Assembly (NCBI RefSeq): GCF_036417845.1
Contig: NC_089981.1
Span: 61,628,768 to 61,692,767, forward strand
From: Apteryx mantelli
Taxonomy: Eukaryota; Chordata; Aves; Apterygiformes; Apterygidae
Direction of reading: 5' to 3'
Length of the DNA stretch: 64,000 nt
Positions 35,401 through 47,500 of the stretch are shown in pieces. A program made the position numbers and the translations under genes. How positions within the stretch are numbered: the stretch's first letter is position 1; every line of letters starts with the position of its first letter. Under the pieces are notes generated by a model, which worked only from the letters and a program-made list of their open reading frames with translations, was not told the origin of the DNA and did no database searches.

Positions 35401-36174
35401 TTCCTGCCACTTGTCCTCTTTCTTATGCAAGCACACTGAAAACTACCCAGGGTGGTGCTGTGTTTCCCTCTAGTGGTGCCTGAGCCCTGCAGAAAAATTA
35501 AGTGACCCTGCAAAAACACTTGACCTATAGACTCGCATTGCTTTGCAGGAACCACTCAGGTGATTAGTTTCAGAGGCCACAAAAGTAATCCTTGCTTCAG
35601 TGACCAGTCCAAAGAGATGGCGGTAGGTCTCCAAGTGAATGGCAATGCTCTGACCGCAGCACATGTGCCTCCCTCATTAGACTCCCGAGGTACATCTTGG
35701 TGAAGTAAACTTAATCTGTCCTTGTACATGTCAAGTGATCATTCACTACGCGTTCCGGATATATGATGGCATTGCTTAGCGCAGCCAAAGTCTATTGGCA
35801 TTTGGCACAGCATTCCTGACACAGCTGAAAAGCCTATTTCCAAGAATCTGTACTTTGTTGAGATAGGATGCTGAAGCATCAAGGTTGTTCCTGAGCCCTA
35901 GACATCTTTGGGGGATGTTTGCATTGGGCTGTGTTCATCTCTCACTGATTTGCTGTTAGCTAGTATTACAAGCAATAGGCAGAAACTGAGGAGAAATGGT
36001 AAAAATAAACATACTCCAGAGAAGAAAGCATTAAATGTACCAAAACAGAGGTAAAATACTTTTTACAGACAAGAATCTCTTCACAAATAACAGCCAAAAT
36101 TGTTCCCTAGCTGCTATATAAGCCTTCTGATAAGTTACTTACCTACAGTGTCTCGCAGGACTTTTGAAATTTCT
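32444..36174. other. Intergenic, nothing recognised
   Basis: AT-rich except around the 23-bp duplication at 35.25 kb. No gene, RNA gene or clear repeat was identified. Confidence 0.5.
35250..35302 (+). repeat. 23-bp tandem duplication
   Basis: GCAGAGCTGCTCCGCAGGTG plus three bases occurs at 35250-35272 and again at 35273-35295, with a partial third start (GCAGAGG). Confidence 0.93.
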
Positions 36175-36245
36175 GAATCACACAGAATCACAGAATCGCT
36201 GAGGTTGGAAGGGACCTCTGGAGATCATCTAGTCCAACTCCCCCC
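36175..36245 (-). mobile_element. CR1 LINE 3'-end fragment
   Basis: Read on the minus strand it has the avian CR1 3' signature: TTGGACTAGATGATCTCC, then the AGGTCCCTTCCAACCTCAGC block, ending in tandem GATTCTGT octamers. Only about 70 bp remain, which is the severe 5' truncation usual for CR1 copies. The sequence is little decayed, suggesting a fairly young insertion. It is the clearest lineage marker in the window. Confidence 0.93.
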
Positions 36246-39200
36246 TGTTTTGGGTAAGGGGATTTGCACACCCTTTTAGAAATGTCTCATGTCTCAAGCC
36301 AGAGGGAAGTGGGTAGCTAAAACCTCCAGCTGCTGTTAAATCTGATGTAAATGTCATCAAGTGTATTGCAGAGATCCTTAATGAATTATGATCTTAATGC
36401 CAATGATCCTTAATGATCAGTGCAGTACAGAGCACGCTGTCTTGAATCAAAACCCAGGGAAGCCCTGCCTGTGCAGTGTCCTACCCAAGTTAATAATCTG
36501 CCTTCATAACTGTAGTACACTCCAGCTTTCCGAAGAATGTGAAGTTACACCAGCTGAGTGTCCTGACAGTGCCTGCTATTCACTGCCTATCAACTGTGAG
36601 TGCTAGAAAGCCCAGTGCAGCTGTTTGTAGTTGTGTGTTATATTAATCAAATCAAAGACTTGGTGGAGCATGATGCTGGACCTGCAGATATGCCTCTAGG
36701 TTCAGTTGCATGAGACATTGCCCTGGGCCACTGTGTAACTGTGTTTCAGAATAAACCCCTTGCTCAGTCTAACTATACAGTCTCTTCTGAGACAGTACAA
36801 GGAAGACTTTTGTGGGGGAGAGAGGATCACCTGCTGCTGATCCTCACTTCACTTTTGGCCATCTTGACACCCTGATCCTGGCAATCTCACCTAGATCCTT
36901 CTGTATTACCCTTGTCCTTGTTGCTTCCATCTACTTTCCTACTAAGCTGCCCCCCTCCCTCCCCCTGCCCCTTCCCTTCATCAGCAGCTGCTAGAAGCCA
37001 TTCAATGACTTCAATCTTCTTACCAGGGTCTTGGTCCAAATCCAGCTTCCTAAGCCACATGCAATACTGACTGCTGAGTTGCAAACCTTATTTTTGATTT
37101 TCATACATATGTGTCATTGTCAAAATGGCATTTTACAAAGATTGTCAAAAGCCCTCCCTGATAAAACTACCTAAGCACATAGCAGTCTTCTTGATTTCTG
37201 TTTTCTCTCTTCCCCTTCAGAAAGACCACAGAGTGGGGTAAAGTACGTGCAATAGTTCCTTGATGTGTATGTGAAAAGATTAATTTGGTCTCCTGATGAG
37301 AAAGGGAATATTGTTTTGCTCCTCAACATCTAGTAGGGGAAGAAGGTGATTTTTCTGATTATTTCTCTTAAAAAGAAAAAGCCGTTATGGGTACTTTAAA
37401 TTGTTTAGTATGTTTAAGTATTAACATTAAAAATTAAACTAAATAATATTGATTAATGAACATTCAGTAATGTTATATCTTTTAAATATTATTATATTAA
37501 GTCTTTAGGACCAGCTTTAAAGGTTCTTAATTAGTATTTGCTTTGGCAAAGCACCAATGAAAGGGATGCCCAAATAATGCCTCTCAGATGTGCCTCCAGC
37601 TCTAAAAGGGATGTAATCTCAGGACTGTGGCAGAACTTAGGCACTTATATTCAAAGCTGTGATGATTATGATGATGATGATGATAACTGCCACTCCTAGC
37701 CAAAGATCACCAGGTGTTGAAAGGATATTCAGGGGAAGTATCACTTCATGCTTTCATGTTCCTTTACCTTTCCCCAAGCAACTGCTTTTGGCTGCTGTAG
37801 GAGCCAAAATGTTGGGCTGGATGAACTTTTAGCAAGTGAACTGAATGTTTTTAGAACAGATAAAAGTGAGCAGGCCTTCTAGTGTTGCTCTGTTGTTAGT
37901 GTGTCACCAAATCCAATATTTTTGCATAAATGAATCTCTGACAGTGATGTTAATTGTATCAGAAAACTAAAAATTAGCCTGATAATAAAATAACAAAAAT
38001 GAGAATAACCGCATTCAGGTTGCAATGTCAAGCACTCAGAGGGAAGAAAATGTCAAAATAAGGTGTCTTATGGCAATCTTCAAGAATCTTTAAGCATTAA
38101 CCATCTTAATGGATGCCTTCATGTGTGCACAAGGAGACAGACTCATTCTGTGTAGTAACACTACACTAGCAGTAACACTGCTGAGTGCCATTGGACCCTG
38201 CCCCTTGAAAGCTTGTGTTTCAAAAGAGGGCGCAGACTGCTCCTCATTTTGGGGTGCTGAGGGTACCTTGGGCCTTATTTGTAGGTCCACTTACGGTCTA
38301 GTGAAATTTCTACTTAAGGGCCCAATTCTAAACTCTGTCACCAGGGGAAATCGGATTGACTCACACAAGGGCTTGTGTATGTGAACTGGGCACAGAACCG
38401 AAGTTGGGGCCCCTCAGATCAAAACCAAATGGTAAATTGCTCTCAAGGAAGCATGTTCTTTGCTAACATGGAGCAGAATCTAAATGAAGATGTGAATGCC
38501 CCTTTCTTTGATTTTGCTGTTACGCAAAATCTCGTATCTACAATATTTCCGTAGTGGAAAGAAAATTTTATGTTAACTTTTCTAGACTGAAAAAAAAAGC
38601 TGTTATTTCTTTTGATAGGAAATTTTTGATGGGCAAATTGCATCACCTCTTTCCTTTTTCTGAGAAGTTGAATGCATTCATGGGTTACCTAAAATAAATA
38701 TTATTACAGCTAAAGAATAAGTGAAGACCGATAAATTCCCATAAGCTGACTTGGGCACATTGGATGTTTATTCTATTTTACAAACAAAGAATAATTCTTA
38801 CTAAGTAAGTATTTTGAAAGATAGATCTTGCTTATAACAGTGTCTGTGTAGTCTTTCATAGGGATGTACTTTAGTATAAAAATACATGAGAGCACGTGTT
38901 TTGATGGAGGCAGTACTGATAGCCAGAATGTTGTCTAATACTTCTGTAAGTACATGTAAAGGGTTTCCTTGCACAGTAGTGCGTTTCAGTATAATCATTC
39001 TTCCGGTGTGATCACACGTGCTTATACAGGTAGCTTGTCATACTGCCAGGCTGATAAATCTGGCAGCTGAGCAGACAGCAACAGATACAAAGACAATCTG
39101 TCCTCTAACAGACAAGCTTTATTTGTGTTGTATAATGCTGCAAAATTACACAGTGGTAGGTAGTTCCTACACCCGAGATCTCTGCAGCCGTTGGGCAGAT

Positions 39201-41011
39201 GTCCTGGGTTGTCACCTTTCATAAAGTTTTCAGTTCCTTGTTTGAGTCTGGTAACCCCTCCACTTCCCCTTTAATAGCTGCTCTTCTGCCTCAACTGTAA
39301 CACTTTTTCGTTACCTCTCAGGGTCACTTTTGCCAGCTTTCCTCATGTCCCCCTGTTCTGCTTAGAGCCCTTTACCTCACACAATGGCGCTTTTTGTCTT
39401 TGGGGTGAGGTTTGGGTTCAGTTATGGGTTATGTAGGCTAAACATGGCTTGTGCCAGTGGAGGCTTCTCAGTCTGCAGTAAAGCTAAATAGAGTTTTCTT
39501 TGTGCCCATGATGTGAAAAAAAACACAGAGATTACAGGTAGATTCATCATACCTTGGTTGAATTGCCCGCGCTCCCTCCCTGTTGTGTGGTGAGGGGAAT
39601 GAAGGGGGCCCTCTGAACCCCTGTTTCAGGTTGGGATGCAATGTCCTCTGAACACGTCTGCCTCCCTCCACTCAGCATGCGAGGAGGTTAACAGACCCAT
39701 TTAGTAATCTAAATGGCTCTCTAAATGACAGCTCTCTTTTAAGTGGCTAAAATTCAGTGAGGTGAGCAGGGACATCTTGACCTCATGTTCCTAGAGTCAG
39801 TTTGTGTGACATGAAAGGTTTAAAAAGAAAAAAAAATAGAGTTTCATAATCAATTAAAGGAAGACTGAGAGCTAAGGAAAAAAATTGTTCTTCTAATATG
39901 TTGCTGTAGTTGTGCCTTGTCTGAAGAAACAGTCACTATGAAAAGACAGCTGCAATTCAACCTGAAAATTGGCTCCCATAAATAAAAGAATATATCACTT
40001 TTCTGTGTAATGAAGTTAAAAAGCAGTTAGGTTATGTTGCTTTGGAAAAGTTCGTTGACAGTGTGGTGGGTGGAAGGAGGCAGGACTGCAGAGATTAAAC
40101 ATGCTGAAAATTAACATAAGGTGCTATGCACTCAGGGCAATCTCTGTAGTATCCCGGGAGTTTGTCATGAGAGCAACTGTGGAAGGAGATGATGCTTCAG
40201 CTGTGAAACACAGCATGAAAACATGTGATAAACAGGAAGCTCGGTGTGAGGGTGAATTTTCTGGAAGCTTAGGTCTAAACTCAGTGTAAGCAGATTATAT
40301 TTTGGGGTTGTAGATAACCACACGAATCATGCCATGGCTTATCTGTGTGGAAGCATGAGGGAACTTTCCCCTTGCACTGAGAAGAGAAACTTCTAAAAGA
40401 TAATTTGCTCAGATTTTATTACTTCCTAATATGTCTAGAGTCTATAATGGAGACTGCAGCAGACAGTAAAGTTTTTTACTCTTTGTTTATATTGTGAGTT
40501 ATTATAATTAAAATCACCAGAAATTGAGTCATTTAGCAAAAAATTTAAAACAAAAACAGCAAAAACTTAATCAAAATCCCAAAACAAAACAAAAAAGCCC
40601 TCTATAGGTGTTGACACATCTTATCATCAGGTTTAGAAAATAAGTACAAGAAAAACGATTGTTATCAGGTGTGAATTAACATATAGCGAGTTTGGTCACA
40701 GCTGAAGAAGGTGACAGATATAACACATGCATTAATAAAACTCCAAATGAAATGTATGGCTGTCATTAGGAATGGTAGTTGGAGAAATGCTATTGATTCC
40801 AGAAATTTAATTTAATTTGATGGCTTTTACTGTAATTAACACAATGGTTTGTACCAGCATAGATCTCTTAACATTATTATCTAAGGTGACAAATTATGAA
40901 ATTAAATGTTCATTTAAAATGTAATTCAAATTCTGTAAAGGTTTTCTTGAGTCAATGGGTCTCAGTTAATTTCCTTAGCACTAACAGACCTGAATTTTTT
41001 TCTCCTATCAG
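36246..41011. other. Intergenic, AT-rich
   Basis: Contains the GAT microsatellite. Several AT-rich stretches (for example 37.37-37.55 and 38.5-38.8 kb) lack open frames of note. Nothing else was recognised. Confidence 0.5.
37661..37684 (+). repeat. (GAT)n microsatellite
   Basis: GATGATTATGATGATGATGATGAT apart from one interruption. A shorter ATG run occurs at 12746-12760. Confidence 0.9.
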
Positions 41012-41060
41012 TTTTATGCCAATGAAGGTACTCCTGATTTACATCAATGCAGCAATCAAG
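41012..41060 (+). repeat. Ancient amniote repeat, 'GTACTCCTGATTTACATCAATG' type
   Basis: The segment CAATGAAGGTACTCCTGATT, then TACATCAATGCAGC, matches a very common sauropsid repeat core (caatggagttactcctgatt, tacaccagtg). It is diverged. A second copy lies at 41256-41352. Confidence 0.45.
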
Positions 41061-41255
41061 ACAACATTTACAAATGAAACATTCACAGATTTTGATGAAT
41101 TCTTGGTAGTCACTATTGTGCATAGTTTGCAAGCTTGAAAGGTATTTTCTTTGTAGCATTAGATTTTAATGGTACCAAATGTAACATGCACATATAATAA
41201 CAATAATTCACTTTCCTTGTGTTCACCCATTTACCTTGCCATATATCTGCTAGAT

Positions 41256-41352
41256 GCAGGGCCTGGTTCTCTTCTCTTTTACACCTGTTTTACCCGAGGG
41301 CTGTTTATTTTGATGGAGTTACTTCTGATTTAGACCAGTGTATATGAATCTG
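41256..41352 (+). repeat. Ancient amniote repeat, second copy
   Basis: It contains CAGGGCCTGGTTCTC, TTTTACACCTGTTTTAC and GATGGAGTTACTTCTGATT followed by TAGACCAGTG. These are the successive blocks of the family (gggcctgattctc, tttacacc, tggagttactcctgattt, acaccagtg). The order and spacing of three blocks make this the better-supported copy. Confidence 0.55.
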
Positions 41353-41597
41353 TTATCTCGGAGAGGTAAATTAATGCTTTTAATCAAGACCACTCTTCTG
41401 CCTACCCATCAACATCAAAGCCTAGACATGCTATTAGTTATTGAGAAAGGAAGCACAGTGTGAGTAAGCAGCCCTGATCTATCTCTGGCTTTCCATTACC
41501 AGAATTTTAGCACCATTACCTCAAAACCAGGAATACTTTTATCCTTACAGTCACTTGGAAAGGCTGCATATCCCCATTTTACAGGCCACGAAAGAGT

Positions 41598-41645
41598 GTA
41601 GAATTTAGGTAGAAATTAGGCACCTAAATCCAAATCTAATCCTCA
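41598..41645. repeat. Ancient 'TTAGGCACCTAAATCC' repeat fragment
   Basis: GAATTTAGGT, then AATTAGGCACCTAAATCC, matches another self-complementary sauropsid repeat family with TAGGCNCCTAA cores. A possible partner fragment (TTTAGGCACTTCAGG) lies near 43120. Just to the left, CCCCATTTTACAGGCCACG (about 41574-41591) resembles the MIR-type SINE core. Confidence 0.4.
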
Positions 41646-43149
41646 AGACTGCCCTGGGGGAATGCTACCCAGTCTTCCAACTTTCAAAGTACCTCTGTTT
41701 TGGACATTAAACTCCCACATACCTGAAGATTTCTTTTTGGCCACACCTTGAAGTACTTCAGCCTTGTTAGGGCTCAGCAGGTGCATGTCTGAGCTTTCTC
41801 CTATCAGAGTCTGTGGTCTAGGCAGGCCTCTCCCCATTTCCCAGGAGGTCAATCTATCACCAGCTGCTCCAAGTGTGCTGAAATCCTCAGGCTGGATTTC
41901 ACACTAAACACTACTGGAACCACTTTTTTTGTTTTCTTTTTTTTTTCCCCCAGATACAAAGAGCTCTGAAAGCATTAGCACCAGTCTTATATCCTATAGG
42001 TGAATGGCTAGATTAGTCATGCAGGATGTAGGAAAAAGTGTGTTTTGTGCTCTATTTGAGAGAATTCAGATCTGTGTGTGCTGCCCCCAGTGAACTGTCC
42101 AAACCAGGGCTAGAGAACAGGGCTTTCCAATTTACTGTAATCCACTGGGTAATCTCACTGAGGCCTGGTGAACAAGGTGCAGTGCACCATCTCCATCTCT
42201 GCATGCTATCTTCCCGATGGGGAACCAGGCCACTAAATTGAACTTGGTCCTTGAGAGAGGTGTAATAAATATGGGATTTCATGCTAGGCTAATTATGGTT
42301 TGGGCAAAATTTTCCTGTAGGCAGAATCTGGACATTGCTGCTATTGGAGTAACCCTGCTATAAGATGCTTTGTACAACAACTGTTGGATAAGGAAGTCTG
42401 AGCCATTTTTGGAGCAAGGACTGGAACAGATGGCTAGATTTTCCTCTGGTTCTCATCTTAGCCACCAAGCAAGCTGACCTCCCTCTTCCCCCCCCCCCCA
42501 TGAATATTTAAATATTTAAAGCACAGTGACCTCATTTCTGTAGGAGCAGAGAGTGTCCCAGTTCAGCTAACTCTGTCACCAGGTGGTGAGGGGACACTCT
42601 TAGGAGGGGGAAGGGTGGAACTGAATCACCTTGGATAGATAAAATCATTGAGTTTGGTTTTCCCATGTCTTTGGTGAGTGCTCTGAACAGTTGTGTAAGG
42701 GTGTGAAAGAAGATTTCACTTTACAAAAAGACATAGCCCCCGCCTTGTTTTTCCAAACACTGAGCTAACATACCTACATTGAGAAGAGAGTGAAGGCCTG
42801 TGAATCCCAAGTGAGCAGAGGCACTTATTGCAATGCTGCATCAGAGTGCCCAAATCCTAAGGAAATTAAGATCTAGCAGTCTTAACGTTGCCAGCAGGCC
42901 GCCTGATGTGTTTTTCTGCTCCACGTGATGGCAGCTGAAAAGCTGGCTCCAATGTGTCCTTGGCTGCCGGGAGACCCTGGGTGCTCAGGTGAGGGCTGTG
43001 CTATGTGCTCGGGGAAACGGGCACCTGTGGGCTAGATACTGCAAGAGTAAGTGTGCCTCGTGGTGGCTAGAGCTTTTCTTGGATGTAGTGAGATTAACGG
43101 GCAGATTTAGAAGGCATTTAGGCACTTCAGGTTAGAGCTCAGACGTCTG
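41646..43149. other. Intergenic between the repeat cluster and the orphan CpG island
   Basis: Unique sequence with the poly(C) run at 42488 and a possible TTTAGGCAC repeat fragment near 43120. No gene was recognised. Confidence 0.5.
42488..42499 (+). repeat. Poly(C) run of 12
   Basis: Twelve C residues, directly followed by an AT-rich self-similar stretch (AATATTTAAATATTTAAA). A second C-rich run (C8-A-C6) is at 61581-61595. Run lengths may be affected by sequencing error. Confidence 0.9.
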
Positions 43150-43490
43150 CTGGGGTTGACTTGCCGAGGCACGCAGGTCCCGGTGGCTTCAGCCGGCGGC
43201 GCTGCGGGAGGGGGCTACCCTGCTCCCCGCGCCGCTCCGACTAGCGGGGAATGCGGCCACCAGGCAGGGGAAGGTAAAAACCCAGGCGCAGCAAGGGAGG
43301 CGGAGCAGTGCTCATTAGCACTAATTGCAATTTAATTAAGGAGCCCGCGGCAGCCGCCCCGCGCCGGGCGCGCCGGAGGAGCTGTCCCCACCCCGCGGTG
43401 CTGAAGCGCGGGGATCACAGCGCCGCCGCGGCGGCTGATCCGGCACCAGCCTCGGCCTTAATCGCGGCCGCCCTCCAGCAGAGACCAGTA
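43150..43490. promoter_or_regulatory. Orphan CpG island
   Basis: By eye I count about 38 CG dinucleotides in about 330 bp, with AT-rich DNA on both sides. The middle contains CATTAGCACTAATTGCAATT followed by TAATTAAGG, a cluster of homeodomain-type TAAT cores. It ends with a good splice donor, GAGACCA|GTAAGTGC (near 43487). It could be a promoter of an unannotated noncoding transcript or a developmental enhancer. No protein-coding gene is recognisable here. Confidence 0.65.
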
Positions 43491-44560
43491 AGTGCTTGGG
43501 ATATTAAGAACAAGGGCCAATTAATTTTTAAAATACATGATCACACGTGTAGACTGCAGTCTCTCCTTATTTATCGGTTGATTATAAATGTAATTGCTTT
43601 GCTATTTATCTTTGCAGTAGCTTCCCCCATATTGAGGATAACAGCATTAGGAGGCCTCATGAAGAATACTAATTAATTAAAACCAGAACTTCACATTTTA
43701 GGTCTTAAAGGCAAAAGGAGGAATTAATTCAGAAAGAAGATTCGAGTGAGGGTAGGTAGTTAAATGCACTGAGTCAGTATGTATATTAAGATGTTGATCT
43801 GAACAGTATTCCTTACCAATAAAAACAGAAAAAAAATTGGAGAACAAATTGATAAGCTATTCATCTATAGAATTATTTTACTAAGAAGGTTATAAAAGTG
43901 CATATTTATGAAAGCAAGCATCATGCTTGAATACTGTTGTAATGTGAATTGATGAGAAATTAATAATAGTTACTCCCAAAACAGTAAGAGATCTTTAAGC
44001 TTAAAACCCCCAAGCTAAACTCTAGTTTTGCTTCTGTGCATGTAATTTGCTGGAGGAAAGAGGTAATGCATGAAATTAAAATTAATAATAATAAAGATAA
44101 TTTGCCTTTAATGTCTATAAATATGTTTTCATTAATCAGATAATGATAGAGAGAAACATTCAGAAATTAGTTAAGAGAGATTTTTTTTTAAAACCAAATG
44201 GCTAGGAAATATAATCCTGCAGTATCTCAGTAATTGTTAAAGGAAGGACCCATTATCTTAATTACGTTTCTGGAGCAAACATTATTTCAATGTGATAAAA
44301 GATGACATGACACTAAAGGTAAAGCTACAGCAGATGTTACATGAGTAACAAACCAATATGCCCGCATTCTGGTAATTTCTCCCCCCCTAGACATGTTCTC
44401 ATTAATCTGTGATTAATAGGATTTGAGTATAGTAAATGATGTTGATCTATTGTCTGTCTTTGTCTAACACCATAGAGAGAGCAATTTGTCAGCTCAGCTT
44501 TTGTGTGACTATTTAATAGCAAAGAGGGGGAGAGAAAAGACGCTAATCTTCTAATTGGCA
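43491..44560. promoter_or_regulatory. TAAT-rich candidate conserved noncoding element
   Basis: The stretch is repeat-free and AT-rich, with many TAAT/ATTA cores and stretches such as CCCATTATCTTAATTACG (about 44249) and CTCATTAATCTGTGATTAAT (about 44398). It looks like deeply conserved developmental enhancers, but conservation cannot be judged from one sequence. Confidence 0.35.
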
Positions 44561-47500
44561 TCTATAGAGAAAGGTCTAAGAACACTGCCTGCCTGGAAAT
44601 AGCTAGTGTGCAATTCCTATGCCTGTGAGACCAAGGCACACAGACAGTCATACACACACACATGCACGTGGAAAAGGATCTGTATGTATCTTTCACATAA
44701 TCACACATTGTCCAAAAAGAGAAGGGAGAGAAAGGTGCACTCCAGAATAATATGCAATTGCCAACTCTTCAAAATCTGTTATGTTTCAGTCTGTTACATG
44801 TCAAGGGAGTACTTCTTGACTGGTGTGACTTTAACAAAGACAGAAAGCTTCCTCCTCGCAGAGTAGAGAGAACAAAGCCGGGGGGAGGACAGGGGCAGTG
44901 ATGGAGACCAGAACAGTCTTCTCATTGGGAAAATCAGAATCAGTTGAGGGACCACGAAATGCCCAAAAGCCTTGCCAGAGATGTCAGGTGAACAATAGCT
45001 TTGCACTAAGATGGTGTCACTTATTATTTAACAGTTCCCCTTAGGTGCTACATTGTCTAATAAAATTGTTGTCCCTTACACGGGACAAAATGTAAATAAT
45101 TTCACAATTAGGTCATTGGTCCCAATTCAGCAAACCATGTAAGTCGCTTCTTAAAATTAGACACGGGGATAAGTGCTTTGCTGAGCTGTGTTTCCTCTGA
45201 TGTCTTTCCCCCAACCCCTGCTGTCTATTTGTTGTTCTTCAGAAAGTCAGAATCAAGACTTTTCTTTTGGGTGCACTTCAGGAACTGACCACTTGACACT
45301 TCTGCCCCTCAGAAAAATGCAGGTTTGTTCCATGTTATGATTTCTTGAGTGGTGAATGTATTTGAAGAGTCTCTGCTTCAGTTTAGCCACCTGAGCAGCC
45401 ATGATGATACAGCTATTTCTGAGGTGATGTAGTAACGCTCTAAAAATATCATTTTTAAGAATCTATGCCATTTTTACTGGTGCAATTTAGGGCACATTTC
45501 TCCAAGTAGTTCTATCAAGTCAGTGTGTGGGACTAGCAAATTTCTTCAAAGAAGGGTGGGATGATCTTCAGCTAGCTTTGCCACTTGGAAATTGTGCTGT
45601 GGAACTACACATGAAGTTGTTTCTGCCCGTGTAACTCTTCTATGGATGCAACATGGAAAACCTTTACTGTCTCTGTTCTAATGCTAATGCATGTGGGCAG
45701 CATTTAAAGGAAACTGATAAAGCATAAAGATTGGATAAAGAGATATTTCGCTAGAGGAAGAGTGAAACCATGGACAGAACTGAATCTAGTTTAAAGCAGA
45801 ATGTAATGTAGGGAAACAAGCTGAGCTGATGGTCCTGAAGTTAAAAAAAATGGCTCTAATAGTGCATGTTTAAGTGTACAATATTTACTGGCACATTTCA
45901 CAAACAGTCATATCCCTGTACAAAGCCACCAGAATCCACTGCTTGGGTGTATGAACGAGCGGTGCTGCATGTGCAGTGGCCACTGTGGTGGCTGGGCTTT
46001 GCAGTGAAAATGCTGTCTGGATTCAGAGAGCACATATAAGTCTGGGCACGGACAAAGAAAATGGGGAAGCAGGGGTGAGTTGTACCATCTTGTATGTGAA
46101 TTCACAAAAATAGAGCATTTCACTGCTGCTTGGTGATGTTTCTTCTGGGTGTGCTGAGCACAGTTATCACCGAACACTGAATGTAGTTCTTTCTTGTCTT
46201 TGGAGGTGAGTGCTGATGGTTGTCCCCAGCTCAGGCATGGCAAGGAGATTTCTGCAGCACCCAGACTGTCCCAGTGCCATCACCCCAAACTGTCCCTGTG
46301 GAAACAGTCCCCTAAGCAGAGAGCTGTCCCAGATGTATTAATCTTACACTGGGGAGAACAATGCCAAAATCCCTGCCTGAGCTGGATCCATGCAAGTGAG
46401 CCAAAGTGCAGAAGTAGTTTCCAGTAATCCATGTTTGCATGTCTCTTGTGCCCTAGCTAGTAAATCTTTAGAAAGAGGAAAATGGCCATCTTGCTTCTCA
46501 ACGTGAGCTTGTGCAGTGCCATGCAAGGCTGTCGTACAATGTAAATTTACTGTCTCAAGACTGGGGCTCTGCCTTATGCTCTGGTCTGATGAACTCTCAT
46601 GGGATATTTGCTCTTCTGGACTTTTGGGGACAGGATGCTGTCCAAGATACAGCAAAAGATGTCCCAGCCTACAGGGACTTTGAGTCTAAATGCATACCCT
46701 TAGGGTAGTAAGCTCAAATCTTAGGTAATACAAGCATTTGCACAAATATACAGTGTGACCAGATTCAAATACTGGAGGATTTTTTTTAAGAGGTTAATTT
46801 TTATATTTAAAATGCTCAGAGTTGTGAGAGTGGGAAGTTTTGTTAACTCTGTAAGCAAGTAAGCAAACAAAATGCCCTCAAATGCTCACTCTAAGTATGA
46901 TAGGAGATGCTGGGAGGCTGGGGTGTCTGTTTGTGATCTGGACTTCATCTGACAAAGTTCTCTGTATCAGGACACAAATTTATTGCATCTGTCCATCAAC
47001 ACAGTTCATTACATGGAACTTGAACTTAAGCTGTCACATATTTTCTGATAATCTCTATCTAGCATGTGAAGTTGTTGCGAGCACTATTTGTTATTTGATA
47101 TTTCATGCTCTCAGACTGTTCAAAAAGCTGCTAAGTTAAGGAAGATCAAAATTCAGAGTGACATTTCTCTTTTAAGAGCCATTATTATAGAAAAACTCCA
47201 GGACTGTTGAAATGTGAGAATACAGTGATAGTAGCAAGTTATAAAACTGTTATTTTAAAACATGACCTGCTTTCTGCCCATCCCTTAATATCACTGTGCT
47301 TAGAGGAGGAAGGAGGTTGTATCTGAAGCAGTTATCTGTGCAGGCAATAGCATCTGGTGATATTAAAATGTCATCAGATGAAAATATACGCAACAGTGTC
47401 AACCTCATTTGAATATGAAATGCAAAGACAATCCAAGGCAGATGACTGCTTGTTTAGAATTATATCCGAATCCAAAGGCTGGATCATCAATAATAGATTA

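Noticed and set aside
40371..40380. kB-like GGGAACTTTCCCC
   Set aside because: Spacing and central bases do not fit either orientation of the consensus decamer.
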